From contig JACRIX010000053.1 of NCBI GenBank assembly GCA_016215645.1, positions 16,080-80,079 of the forward strand: a DNA stretch of 64,000 nt, given 5' to 3'. The notes under the pieces are model-generated. The model saw only the letters and a list, made by a program, of their open reading frames with translations, was not told the DNA's origin and made no database searches. Of this stretch, positions 26,411 through 35,053 are shown piece by piece. The stretch's first letter is position 1; every line of letters begins with the position of its first letter. The stretch is from Rhodocyclales bacterium (GTDB taxonomy: Bacteria; Pseudomonadota; Gammaproteobacteria; Burkholderiales; Rhodocyclaceae). A program made the position numbers and the translations under genes.

Positions 26411-27142
26411 TCAAGGCATGCGCCGCGCGTCGCTGCGCAACATGCGTGTCAGGTTCTGGCGCACGTAGCCGATGTGATTGGTCGCCGCCGCCAGCGCCTG
26501 CCCCGCATCGCCCTGCTCGATGGCCCGCCAGACCGCCCGATGCTGGTCGAGCAGTGCGTCCCGCGCGGCGGGCACCTGCATCAGTTCGCTCAGGTTGCGC
26601 CGCAAGTTGTCGCGCATCAGGCGCAACAGGCTCGCCGTCAGATGGCCGACGATCACGTTATGCGAGGCCTCGGCGATGGCCTGGTGAAACGCCAGGTCCG
26701 TATCCACCTGAAGGTCCAGATCCTGCCCGCCGAAGGACTCCTCGAGCAAATTCAGGCAATGGCGCACCCGCTCGCGATCCGCCGCCGTCGCACGCAATGC
26801 CGCGCATTCGGCGGCGCGGGCTTCCAGCATGTGGCGGAATTCGAGCATGTCCTCATGCACCCCCGGGTGGTCGCGCAAGATGGCTTCCCAGGGATTGCCA
26901 AAACTGGAATCCAGCCGGTCGGTGACGAAAGTACCGCCACCCTGGCGGCTTTCCAGCATGCCGCGTGCCGCCAGTTTGTGGATGGCCTCGCGCAGGGACG
27001 CGCGGGACACTCCCAGTTGCACCGAAAGATCGCGTTCCGACGGCAGGCGATCGCCCGGTTTCAGACTCCCTTCGAGCACCCGCTGTTCGATCTCGCGGGC
27101 AACGACGTCAGCCAATCGCGGAGCGGTCATTTTTGTATCCAT
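26411..27142 (-). CDS. FCD-type GntR-family regulator (FadR/PdhR/LldR group)
   Basis: The product has 243 residues from MDTKMTAPRL. The track ORF extends 65 residues into the operator region. The GntR winged helix (about 7-75) has LPSERDLSVQLGVSRASLREAIHKL. The FCD effector domain (about 100-225) has the metal-ligand pattern DLAFHQAIAEASHN and QHRAVWRAI. FCD regulators sense organic acids or acyl-CoA. The gene is divergent from a TRAP operon, and two TGGTCTGACCA dyads lie between them, matching the known TGGTCNGACCA style of this family. Autoregulation plus control of dctQMP is the simplest reading. Confidence 0.93.
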   Translation of the reverse strand: MDTKMTAPRLADVVAREIEQRVLEGSLKPGDRLPSERDLSVQLGVSRASLREAIHKLAARGMLESRQGGGTFVTDRLDSSFGNPWEAILRDHPGVHEDMLEFRHMLEARAAECAALRATAADRERVRHCLNLLEESFGGQDLDLQVDTDLAFHQAIAEASHNVIVGHLTASLLRLMRDNLRRNLSELMQVPAARDALLDQHRAVWRAIEQGDAGQALAAATNHIGYVRQNLTRMLRSDARRMP

Positions 27143-27158
27143 CGGCAAAATATAACAC

Positions 27159-27169
27159 TGGTCTGACCA
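27159..27169. promoter_or_regulatory. FCD/GntR operator 1 (TGGTCTGACCA)
   Basis: This is a perfect dyad with a central base, 17 bp upstream of the regulator start codon. It fits autoregulation. Confidence 0.72.
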
Positions 27170-27230
27170 CAATATCAATAGATGATCTTTCCATGCACGG
27201 AATACCTCAAAAGGCTTGACAGAGCAGATC

Positions 27231-27258
27231 TTGACCGATAACATTTCAAGAATATGGT
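27231..27258 (+). promoter_or_regulatory. Candidate promoter of the TRAP operon
   Basis: TTGACC and TATGGT are 16 bp apart, and the -10 overlaps operator 2. A second -35 candidate, TTGACA (27216-27221), lies 15-16 bp before GATAAC. Either places the operator across the promoter, consistent with repression. Confidence 0.45.
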
Positions 27259-27266
27259 CTGACCAT
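27254..27266. promoter_or_regulatory. FCD/GntR operator 2 (ATGGTCTGACCAT)
   Basis: This is a perfect 13-bp dyad sharing the same 11-bp core as operator 1, 96 bp away. It overlaps the likely TRAP promoter. The rest of the 328-bp gap holds promoter elements and a small leader ORF. Confidence 0.75.
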
Positions 27267-27351
27267 TGATCCAATTTGACAGAAACGCATGCGGAGCGCT
27301 TGCGCAATCCGGGCATAAGACCCGAGTGTCGCGGCAACCAAGGAGAAACTC

Positions 27352-27474
27352 TTGAAGCAAAGACTTTTTCAAGTTCAAGCTCGGGCTAAGATATGCCGCC
27401 CCTTACGCTATGGCCTGACTAGCGGCTTGCTTGTCGGATTTGCCCGCGTACCCACCCTGGAGGTCTGCGCATGA
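27352..27474 (+). CDS. Possible 40-aa leader ORF coupled to dctQ
   Basis: This ORF is too short for the track. It starts at TTG with a consensus AAGGAG 6 bases upstream and runs 40 codons. It ends at a TGA that overlaps the dctQ ATG as ATGA. The peptide begins MKQRLFQVQARAK and has a mildly hydrophobic centre (LTSGLLVGFA), with no known motif. The strong ribosome-binding site and exact stop-start overlap make translation plausible, either as a leader peptide or to couple dctQ translation. It could also be chance, since dctQ has its own GGAGG. Confidence 0.4.
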   Translation: MKQRLFQVQARAKICRPLRYGLTSGLLVGFARVPTLEVCA

Positions 27475-28127
27475 ACGCCATGCTGAAGATGTCGCAACTG
27501 ATCGATGGACTGAACGAACGGGTGGGCCGCAGCCTGATGTGGCTGGTGCTCTTCGCCGTGGTCATTTCGGCGGTCAATGCCGTGGTGCGCAAGGCCTTCG
27601 ACATGAGTTCGAATGCCTTCCTCGAAATCCAGTGGTACCTGTTCGCCGCCGTGGTCATGCTCGGTTCCGCCTACACCATGCTGCGCCAGGGACACGTCAA
27701 GATCGACGTCATCGTCGGTCGTTTCTCCAAACGCACCCAGCTCATCGTCGAGTGCCTGGGCATCGTATTTTTCCTCTTTCCTTTCGTTTACAAGGTCAAC
27801 GAACTGGTCTGGCCGCTGGTGATCCAGGCTTATCACAGCGGCGAAATGTCACAGAATGCCGGCGGCCTGATCCGCTGGCCGGTGTATGCACTGGTACCCG
27901 CCGGCTTCATCCTGCTCGGCCTGCAGGGCCTCTCGGAATTGATCAAGCGCGTCGGCTTCCTCATGGGGCTGGCGGTCGATCCCACGCTACCGGTGCAGAC
28001 CAAGACAGCCGAAGAGGAACTGGCCGAGGAAATCCTCAAACATCAAGTCGCCCCCGAAGTGGTCAATCGCGTCGAGGATTCGCTCGACATGCACAAGGAT
28101 CAGAACAAGACCGGGAGCGCGAAATGA
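27471..28127 (+). CDS. dctQ: TRAP transporter small membrane subunit (DctQ)
   Basis: The product has 218 residues, with GGAGG 7 bases upstream of the start. Four TM segments are visible (about residues 22-42, 50-75, 93-115 and 140-165), as in DctQ. A charged C-terminal tail of about 50 residues (EELAEEILKHQ and beyond) makes it longer than most. DctQ pairs with DctM in the inner membrane. It overlaps dctM by ATGA. Its operon is the probable target of the FCD regulator just upstream. Confidence 0.9.
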   Translation: MNAMLKMSQLIDGLNERVGRSLMWLVLFAVVISAVNAVVRKAFDMSSNAFLEIQWYLFAAVVMLGSAYTMLRQGHVKIDVIVGRFSKRTQLIVECLGIVFFLFPFVYKVNELVWPLVIQAYHSGEMSQNAGGLIRWPVYALVPAGFILLGLQGLSELIKRVGFLMGLAVDPTLPVQTKTAEEELAEEILKHQVAPEVVNRVEDSLDMHKDQNKTGSAK

Positions 28128-29875
28128 TCGAAATCCTCCAGCACAACATGGCGCCGATCATGTTCGGCGGCCTGATCATCTTTCTGCTGATGGGCTATTC
28201 GGTGGCCTTCTCGCTGGCCGCCTGCGGCCTGTTCTTCGGCTGGCTCGGCGTCGAACTCGGCCTGCTGCCGCACTCTCTGCTGCAAGCACTGCCGCTGCGC
28301 ATCTTCGGCATCATCCAGAACGACACCCTGCTGGCGATCCCCTTCTTCACCTTCATGGGCCTGATCCTCGAGCGATCGGGCATGGCCGAGGACCTGCTCG
28401 ACACCATCGGCCAGTTGTTCGGTCCGATCCGCGGCGGCCTCGCCTACGCGGTCATCTTCGTCGGCGCGATGCTGGCCGCCACCACCGGCGTGGTCGCCGC
28501 CTCGGTGATCTCGATGGGGCTGATTTCGCTGCCTATCATGCTGCGTTACGGCTACGACCGCCGCATCGCTTCGGGCGTGATCGCCGCTTCGGGTACCCTG
28601 GCGCAAATCATTCCGCCCTCACTGGTACTGATCGTGATCGCCGACCAACTCGGGCGCAGCGTCGGCGACCTGTACGCCGGCGCTTTCATCCCCGGTTTCA
28701 TCCTCACCGGACTCTATGTTGTCTGGGTTTTCATCATCAGCATGGTCAAGCCTGCCTACGTGCCGGCACTGCCGCTCGAAGCGCGCACCATCCGCGAGGA
28801 CAACGGCAGCGCCGGCCTGCCTTCGGTACTGGCCCTGGTCGTGCTATCTGCGGGTGCCGCGATCGCCTTTGCCAAGACGCGGCCGGCGGAAACGCCAACC
28901 GACGAACTGATCGTGGTCGCGATGTGCGTCGGCGTCGGCGTGGCCTTTGTGCTGGCGGTGCTGAATCGCGTCACCAAAATGGGCCTGCTCTCGCGCATGG
29001 CCGAACGCGTCACCTTTGTCCTGATCCCGCCGCTGGCCCTGATCTTCCTCGTGCTCGGCACCATCTTCCTCGGCATCGCGACGCCGACCGAGGGCGGCGC
29101 CATGGGCGCGGTCGGCGCGCTGATCATGGCGGTGTCGCGCCGCCGCCTCAGCGCCAGCCTGATGAAGCAGGCGATGGATGCGACCATGAAGCTGTCCTGC
29201 TTCGTCGTCTTCATCCTGCTCGGCGCTACGGTATTCAGCCTGACCTTCCAGGCCGTCGATGGCTCGGTCTGGGTCGAACACCTGCTGACCGGCCTGCCCG
29301 GCGGACAGGTCGGCTTCCTCATCGTGGTGAACCTGCTGGTCTTCTTCCTTGCCTTCTTCCTCGACTTCTTCGAGCTGGCCTTCATCGTCGTCCCGTTGCT
29401 CGGACCGGTCGCGGATAAGCTCGGTATCGACCTGGTCTGGTTCGGCGTCCTGTTGGCGGTGAACATGCAGACCTCGTTCATGCACCCGCCCTTCGGCTTT
29501 GCCCTGTTCTACCTGCGCAGCGTGGCGCCGCACAGCGAGTACATCGACCGCCTGACCCAGAAGAAGATCGCGCCGGTCACCACCACCCAGATCTACTGGG
29601 GTGCGGTGCCCTTCGTCGTCATCCAGGTCCTCATGGTCGGTTTGCTGATCGCCTTCCCTGGCCTGGTCACCACGCCCGATACGGCGGCCAAGGTCGATCC
29701 TGCGAGCATTCAGCTCGAAGCACCGCCTGCGGCAGACCTGGAATCGGCCATCGCCGACCAGGACAAGGAAAAAGCCGGGCAGGACGACGCGGACGGCAAG
29801 GAAGAATCGGAGCCCGAAGAAGAAGCAGATGACGCCGCCAAGGCGCTGGAGCAATCGATCAGCAAAGGAAAGTAG
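28124..29875 (+). CDS. dctM: TRAP transporter large permease subunit (DctM)
   Basis: The product has 583 residues from MIEILQHNM. The track ORF begins 231 codons earlier in a shadow frame over dctQ. More than ten TM segments are present, with the DctM patterns GGLAYAVIFVGAMLAATTG, SGTLAQIIPPSLVLIVIAD and TPTEGGAMGAVGAL. It is the Na+- or H+-coupled permease of the system. The last 60 residues are very acidic and Lys-rich (KEESEPEEEADD), an extension beyond the usual 430-450 residue core. A loop insertion near residues 220-285 also adds length and two extra hydrophobic segments. Confidence 0.92.
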   Translation: MIEILQHNMAPIMFGGLIIFLLMGYSVAFSLAACGLFFGWLGVELGLLPHSLLQALPLRIFGIIQNDTLLAIPFFTFMGLILERSGMAEDLLDTIGQLFGPIRGGLAYAVIFVGAMLAATTGVVAASVISMGLISLPIMLRYGYDRRIASGVIAASGTLAQIIPPSLVLIVIADQLGRSVGDLYAGAFIPGFILTGLYVVWVFIISMVKPAYVPALPLEARTIREDNGSAGLPSVLALVVLSAGAAIAFAKTRPAETPTDELIVVAMCVGVGVAFVLAVLNRVTKMGLLSRMAERVTFVLIPPLALIFLVLGTIFLGIATPTEGGAMGAVGALIMAVSRRRLSASLMKQAMDATMKLSCFVVFILLGATVFSLTFQAVDGSVWVEHLLTGLPGGQVGFLIVVNLLVFFLAFFLDFFELAFIVVPLLGPVADKLGIDLVWFGVLLAVNMQTSFMHPPFGFALFYLRSVAPHSEYIDRLTQKKIAPVTTTQIYWGAVPFVVIQVLMVGLLIAFPGLVTTPDTAAKVDPASIQLEAPPAADLESAIADQDKEKAGQDDADGKEESEPEEEADDAAKALEQSISKGK

Positions 29876-29951
29876 CAGCGTGGTGTAGTATCCGGCGGCG
29901 GACCAGTCCGGCCCAGTCGTCATGTATGAACAACATCGAGGAGATTCATAA

Positions 29952-31073
29952 ATGGAACGTCGCAAATTTTTGCAAAACGCCGCCGGCACTGGATTGGCCG
30001 GCATCTTGGCTGCCGGTGTCGCGCCGGCAGTTCATGCCCAGGCCCCGGCCATCCGCTGGCGCCTGGCTTCAAGCTTCCCGAAGGCGCTCGATACAATTTA
30101 CGGTGCGGCCGAAACCTTCTCGAAAGCAGTTTCCGAAGGCACCGGCGGCAAGTTCACGATTTCGGTCCATGCCGGCGGCGAGCTGATGCCCCCCTTCGGC
30201 GTGGTGGATGGCGTGCAGCAGGGTACGGTTGAATGTGCCCACACCGCCCCCTACTACTTCTTCGGCAAGGACGATACCTTCGCCATCGACTGCGCGATTC
30301 CCTTCGGCCTCAACAGCCGCCAGATGACCGCCTGGATGTACGAAGGCAACGGCTTGAAGCTGTTGCGCGAGTTCTATGCCGGCTACAACATCGTGAACTT
30401 TCCGATGGGCAACACCGGCGCCCAGATGGGCGGCTGGTACCGCAAGGAAATCAAGAGCGTGGCCGACATCAAGGGCCTCAAGATGCGTATCGGCGGCTTC
30501 GGCGGCAAAGTGCTGTCGGCCATCGGCGGCGTGCCGCAGAACATCCCCGGCGGCGAGATCTACCAGGCGCTGGAAAAAGGCACCATCGACGCCACCGAAT
30601 GGGTCGGGCCCTATGATGACGAGAAGCTCGGTTTCGTCAAGGTTGCCAAGCACTACTATTATCCGGGCTGGTGGGAAGGTGGTCCGCAGCTCTCTCTCTA
30701 CGTCAATCAGAAGGCCTACGACGCGCTGCCGGCCGACTACAAGGCCATTCTTGCCTCTGCGGCCTCCCACGCCCACGTCGTCATGCAAGCCAAGTACGAC
30801 GCCAAGAACCCGGCGGCGTTGAAGCGCCTGGTCGCCGCCGGCGCCAAGCTCCACCAGTTCGACAAGAGCATCCTCAAGGCCGCGCACGACGCAGCGATGT
30901 CGCTGTATTCCGACCTTTCGGCCAAGAACCCGGCCTGGAAAAAGGTGTACAGCGACTACGCCGCCTTCCGCGACGAGCAGCACCTGTGGTTCCGCTTCGC
31001 CGAAGCCGGCTTCGACAACTTCATGCAGACCGGTCGCAGCGCCGCTGCCAAGGCCGCGCCGAAGAAGAAGTAA
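29952..31073 (+). CDS. dctP: TRAP solute-binding protein, TakP-like (2-oxoacid/lactate type)
   Basis: The product has 373 residues, with GAGGAG 8 bases upstream. A twin-arginine signal (RRKFLQNAAG) suggests Tat export. The mature part is a DctP fold with DATEWVGPYDDEKLG, IPGGEIYQALEKGTID and MGGWYRKEI, segments I associate with TakP-like proteins that bind 2-oxo acids or lactate, often with a cation. It would deliver such an acid to DctQM. A strong terminator follows, so the operon ends here. The exact ligand is not certain. Confidence 0.9.
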   Translation: MERRKFLQNAAGTGLAGILAAGVAPAVHAQAPAIRWRLASSFPKALDTIYGAAETFSKAVSEGTGGKFTISVHAGGELMPPFGVVDGVQQGTVECAHTAPYYFFGKDDTFAIDCAIPFGLNSRQMTAWMYEGNGLKLLREFYAGYNIVNFPMGNTGAQMGGWYRKEIKSVADIKGLKMRIGGFGGKVLSAIGGVPQNIPGGEIYQALEKGTIDATEWVGPYDDEKLGFVKVAKHYYYPGWWEGGPQLSLYVNQKAYDALPADYKAILASAASHAHVVMQAKYDAKNPAALKRLVAAGAKLHQFDKSILKAAHDAAMSLYSDLSAKNPAWKKVYSDYAAFRDEQHLWFRFAEAGFDNFMQTGRSAAAKAAPKKK

Positions 31074-31104
31074 GGCAGCATCCGGCTGGTAACGGTCGTC
31101 CATG

Positions 31105-31135
31105 GCAAACCCCGCTCCGGCGGGGTTTGCTTTTT
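31105..31135 (+). terminator. Rho-independent terminator of dctQMP
   Basis: The perfect 11-bp stem GCAAACCCCGC / GCGGGGTTTGC has a 4-base loop and is followed by TTTTT, 31 bases after the dctP stop. Confidence 0.93.
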
Positions 31136-31230
31136 CGAGATCCGGCAAGGTTCCGCGCGGCTGGCTGACTGCCGGCGCGCGATAGTTCGTCCACCGATTC
31201 AAGTGGCGAATCGTCGGCGAGGAATCGCCC

Positions 31231-32691
31231 ATGTCCCGGCACCCTCTGATTGCATCCCTGCATGGCGGCGATACCGGCAAGTTGATGACGACCCGGCGGG
31301 CAGTGCAACTGATTCGCGACATCGCCGCAGGCAAACCCGGAACGCTGACCCAACTAGGGCTCGGCACCTTCGTCGATCCACGCCACGGCGGATTCCGAGG
31401 GCAACATTTCGATGGACCGTGAGGCGCTGACCCTCGAAGCACAGGCGATCGCCATGGCCGCCCACACTTCGGGTGGCATCGACATCGCCCAGGTCGAGCG
31501 CAACACCCGTAGTCTCAACAGCGCCGCCTTTTCCAGCGAAATCCGGGTGCCGATCTCGGCCGTGGCGCCAATGGCGCTGGACGAACGCAAGATCATCGCC
31601 CTCCGCGCGGCGATGGAACTCGCCGCCAATGGCGTGGTTAAGCTCGGGATCGGCATGCCGGAAGGCATCGCGAATGTCGCCACCGAAGGAAAGATCATCG
31701 ACCTCATCACGCCCACCACCGAACCCGGCGTGATCGGCGGCGTACCGGCCGGCGGGCTCAATTTCGGCGCGGCGATCAACACCCCGGCCATCGTCGACCA
31801 GCCCAGCCAGTTCGATTTCTACGACGGTGGCGGACTCGACATCGCCTTTCTGGGGCTTGCCCAGGCCAATCGCGAGGGCAATCTCAATGTCTCGAAGTTT
31901 GGTCCCAAGCTCGCCGGTGCCGGTGGCTTCGTCAACATCAGCCAGAGCGCGAAAAAAGTGGCTTTCGTCGGCACATTTACCGCCGGCAATCTTGAGATGG
32001 CACTGGAGAACGGCGCGTTGAAGCTACTCGCCGACAGCTAGGCGATGAAGTTCGTGAACGAGGTCGAACGCCGCAGCTTCAGCGGCACGGTTGCCGCCGC
32101 GTCGGGCAAGACCGTGCTCTACGTCACCGAACGCTGCGTCTTCCGCCTTTGCACCGAGGGTCTGGCGCTGATCGAGATCGCGCCGGGCGTTGACCTGCAA
32201 CGCGAAATTCTGGATCGCATGGAATTCGTGCCGGTCATGCACCAGCCGCCCGCATTGATGGACCCCCCATCTTCGGCCGTGATTCCATGGGCCTGCGACC
32301 GGAATTGCTTGAGGTGCCGCTGGAGCAGCGCCTGGGTTACGACGCCGGGCAAAACGTGTTCTTCGTAAACTTCGAGGGTCTGTCGGTGCGCAGCCGCCTG
32401 GACATCGAGCGCATTCTTGCGGCGGTGGAATCACGCCTGGCCCCCATCGGCCACAAGGTGGCGGCGATCGTCAACTACGACCGCTTCAGTATCGCGCCGG
32501 AGCTGATCGACGCCTACACGGCAATGGTCAAGGGCATCATGGACCGGCACTACACCAATGTGACGCGCTACACCTCACGCACCTTCCTCAGGGTCAGGCT
32601 GGGGGAATCTTTCGGCAAGCGCGTCGCCGATCCTCACATCTTCGGCAATCACAGCGAGGCGCAACGACACCTGAACTCCGGACCCGCCTAA
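31231..32691 (+). pseudogene. Decayed second copy of the CoA-transferase
   Basis: This is a paralogue of the 24327 gene with several lesions. A 5' deletion joins LIRD directly to IAAGKPGT at a shared CGCGAC. A second deletion near DPRHGG also shifts the frame. A third, in-frame loss removes much of the segment between QVER and EIRVP. A TAG replaces a sense codon after LLAD (about 32039), and a run of six C near 32270 shifts the frame again. The catalytic EPGVIGG and the C-terminal extra domain remain recognisable in fragments (ORFs 31412-32041, 32045 and 32287-32691). It converges with the AckA-PduL gene, with overlapping stops. Loss of function is near certain. Confidence 0.92.
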
Positions 32692-35015
32692 GCGCGGCTC
32701 TGGATTTCCTCGATGAAACCCTGCATGCCGGTGGCAATGTTGCCGGCATTGCCTTCGTCGGTATCGATGTGCATGGCGAGCCGGAAATTCGGATTCACCC
32801 GCACCACGACGTCGCCGTAAGTCACTTCGCGCTCGCCCTCGATGCGTACGCGAACGACATAGCGATCGCGCAGTCGCAGCCGCATGGCGTCCTCGGGCGA
32901 CATATGGATGTGGCGCTGGGCGCAAATCACGCCGCGCTCGAGCTGGACACTGCCGGCGGGGCCTTCAAGGCGGACGCCCGGCGTGTTGGCCAGATCGCCC
33001 GATTCGCGGATCGGCGGTTGCACACCGAGCTTGAACTGCTCGGTCATGGCGATTTCGACCTGGCTTTCCTTGCGCGTCGGGCCCAGCACGCGAACATTGG
33101 CGATGCGGCCCTTGGGGCCGACCAGATCCACCTTCTCCGCACACGCAAACTGGCCCGGCTGCGAAAGTTCGTGTTCGGGAGTCAGTTGATGGCCGGCACC
33201 GAACAGCTTGTCGACATCGGCCTGGGCCAGATGCACATGATGCGCCGAGACCTCGATCGGGATCGGTGACGCCGCCTCGTCGCGAATCGCCAGGGTGATC
33301 TGATTGCGCTCGATGGCGCGCAATGCCTCCCATGCCAGCAAACGTTCGTCATTATTGGCGACGACGATGATGGTGACCGGCGAATCGTCGGCCGAGATGA
33401 CAGCATAATCCTGCACCGCGCCGAGGTTGCGGTTCTTTTCCTCGTCGAGCTTGATGCCCATGTAGGCCAGACCCTGGCAGGCCAGGCTGCGCACCGAAGG
33501 GCTGGTCTCGCCAATATCCCCGGTGAATGCCAGCACGCTGACGCCGCCCATCGCCGCGACGTAGGCGCCGATGTTCTTGCGGATCTGGTAACAGAAGGCC
33601 TTGTGCGCCAGCAAGGCGCGATGGTGGCCTTCCGCGGCAGCGGCTTCGATCTCGTGGATATCGCTGGAGATGCCGGAAATGCCTTTGAGCCCGCTCTCCG
33701 AATTGATGAGCTTGTTGAGTTCGTCCGGCCCCAGCCTGTAACGCTCCATGAGCTGGATCATGATCGCCGGGTCAAGGCTGCCCGATCGGCTGGGCATGAT
33801 GAGTCCATCGGAAGGCGTCATGCCCATCGTGGTATCGACCGAACGACCGTGGTCGATGGCGCAGATCGATGCGCCGACACCCAGATGACAGGAAATGATT
33901 TCCAGCTCGCCGAGCGGACGCTTGACCATCTCGGCCGCCTTGAGCGACACGTAGCGGTGCGAGGTGCCATGGAAGCCGTAGCGGCGGATGCCTTCCTTCT
34001 TGTACCACTCGTAGGGCAGGCCGTAGAGGTAGGCATAGGTCGGCAGCGTCTGGTGGAAGGCGGTGTCGAACACGGCGACATGAGGCACGCCGGGGAAGTA
34101 CTTCATCGCCTCGCGCATGCCTTCCAGGTTGTGCGGGTTGTGCAAGGGCGCCAGCGAAGACAGGGCCTCGATGTCGGCCAGCACCTGCGGTGTGATTACT
34201 GTGGCACTGGAGAACTTGCTGCCGCCATGCACCACGCGATGCCCTACCGCAATGACATCCAGCGGGGTGAACAGAAAGCGATTGTCGAGGTCGAGCATGG
34301 ACTCGAACAGGACGTTGAAGAACTCGTTGACGGCGAAGGACGGCCGCTCGCGGCGCGTCGTCTGGCCCGCCGCCGTCATCGTGATGTGCACGGTCTCGCA
34401 ATCGGCGCAATCGACCACGCCATGCACATCCAGCCCCTCGTCGTGGGTATCGTAGATGCCGAAACGGATCTGGCTCAAGCCGGCGTTGATCGACAGGATC
34501 TTGCCGTGCACTTCCTTCTTCAGGCTCAGTGCATAGGGATCGTCGGACTGTGCCAGCGCGCGGGCGCGAAGCTGGCTGCTGGTGACGTCCACCGCCTGGG
34601 CGCGCGCACGGTCGGCGAGCAGCTTGGAGAGATACAGGATGGCCTTGGGATTCACCAGGATGTGGCTGCTGACCAGGTCCTGCGGAATCAGCATCACCAG
34701 ACAGCGATTGCCGGCAATCACGTCGGCCACCGTGCGATCGCCTGTCAGGACGGACATTTCGCCAAACACGTCGCCCACCTCCAGCGGACTCATGACGATG
34801 CGGCCGCCGGTGTTGTCGGCCACCGAAATCTCGCCGTGGCCGTCGATCAGCACACCGATGAAGCGGCCTTCGTCACCGCACTGGATGATGGATTCATTGC
34901 CTTCAAAGGTTCGCAGTTCGGATCCATCGACGATGGCCTCGATACCGGCTTGGCCGAAACTCTCGAACACGGGCACCTGTTTCAGCAGGAAGGGAATCAG
35001 TTCGTCACGGGTCAT
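32688..35015 (-). CDS. Three-domain fusion: cNMP-binding-like, acetate kinase, PduL phosphotransacylase
   Basis: The product has 775 residues from ATG at 35015. The track start (TTG, 35051) lies upstream of the likely transcription start. Domain 1 (about 1-125) is a Crp-type cyclic-nucleotide-binding fold with FGEMSVLTGDRTVAD as phosphate cassette. Domain 2 (about 172-570) is acetate kinase with the active-site Asn (SINAG), Arg (GHRVVHGG), the His in PLHNP, the Asp in VFDTAFH, HGTSH, CHLGVGAS, SRSGSLDP and GDIGE all kept. Domain 3 (about 583-770) is PduL, with zinc motifs HHVHL and RHIHM plus SQPGQFA and VRVLGPTRKESQVE. Together they could run acyl-CoA + Pi to acyl-phosphate to acid + ATP. 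No DNA-binding domain is present. Confidence 0.92.
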   Translation of the reverse strand: MTRDELIPFLLKQVPVFESFGQAGIEAIVDGSELRTFEGNESIIQCGDEGRFIGVLIDGHGEISVADNTGGRIVMSPLEVGDVFGEMSVLTGDRTVADVIAGNRCLVMLIPQDLVSSHILVNPKAILYLSKLLADRARAQAVDVTSSQLRARALAQSDDPYALSLKKEVHGKILSINAGLSQIRFGIYDTHDEGLDVHGVVDCADCETVHITMTAAGQTTRRERPSFAVNEFFNVLFESMLDLDNRFLFTPLDVIAVGHRVVHGGSKFSSATVITPQVLADIEALSSLAPLHNPHNLEGMREAMKYFPGVPHVAVFDTAFHQTLPTYAYLYGLPYEWYKKEGIRRYGFHGTSHRYVSLKAAEMVKRPLGELEIISCHLGVGASICAIDHGRSVDTTMGMTPSDGLIMPSRSGSLDPAIMIQLMERYRLGPDELNKLINSESGLKGISGISSDIHEIEAAAAEGHHRALLAHKAFCYQIRKNIGAYVAAMGGVSVLAFTGDIGETSPSVRSLACQGLAYMGIKLDEEKNRNLGAVQDYAVISADDSPVTIIVVANNDERLLAWEALRAIERNQITLAIRDEAASPIPIEVSAHHVHLAQADVDKLFGAGHQLTPEHELSQPGQFACAEKVDLVGPKGRIANVRVLGPTRKESQVEIAMTEQFKLGVQPPIRESGDLANTPGVRLEGPAGSVQLERGVICAQRHIHMSPEDAMRLRLRDRYVVRVRIEGEREVTYGDVVVRVNPNFRLAMHIDTDEGNAGNIATGMQGFIEEIQSRA

Positions 35016-35053
35016 GATGGGTTCTTGCGGGAAATCGAGAATACTTGGCAATG

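Noticed and set aside
27431-28123. N-terminal extension of the dctM track ORF
   Set aside because: It overlaps dctQ in another frame. The ATGA junction at 28124 and the family start MIEILQHNM fix the real start.
30069-31442. 457-aa minus-strand ORF
   Set aside because: It is antisense to dctP and crosses the dctP terminator.
35016-35051. TTG start of the AckA-PduL ORF
   Set aside because: It lies upstream of the predicted transcription start, while the ATG at 35015 gives a normal leader.
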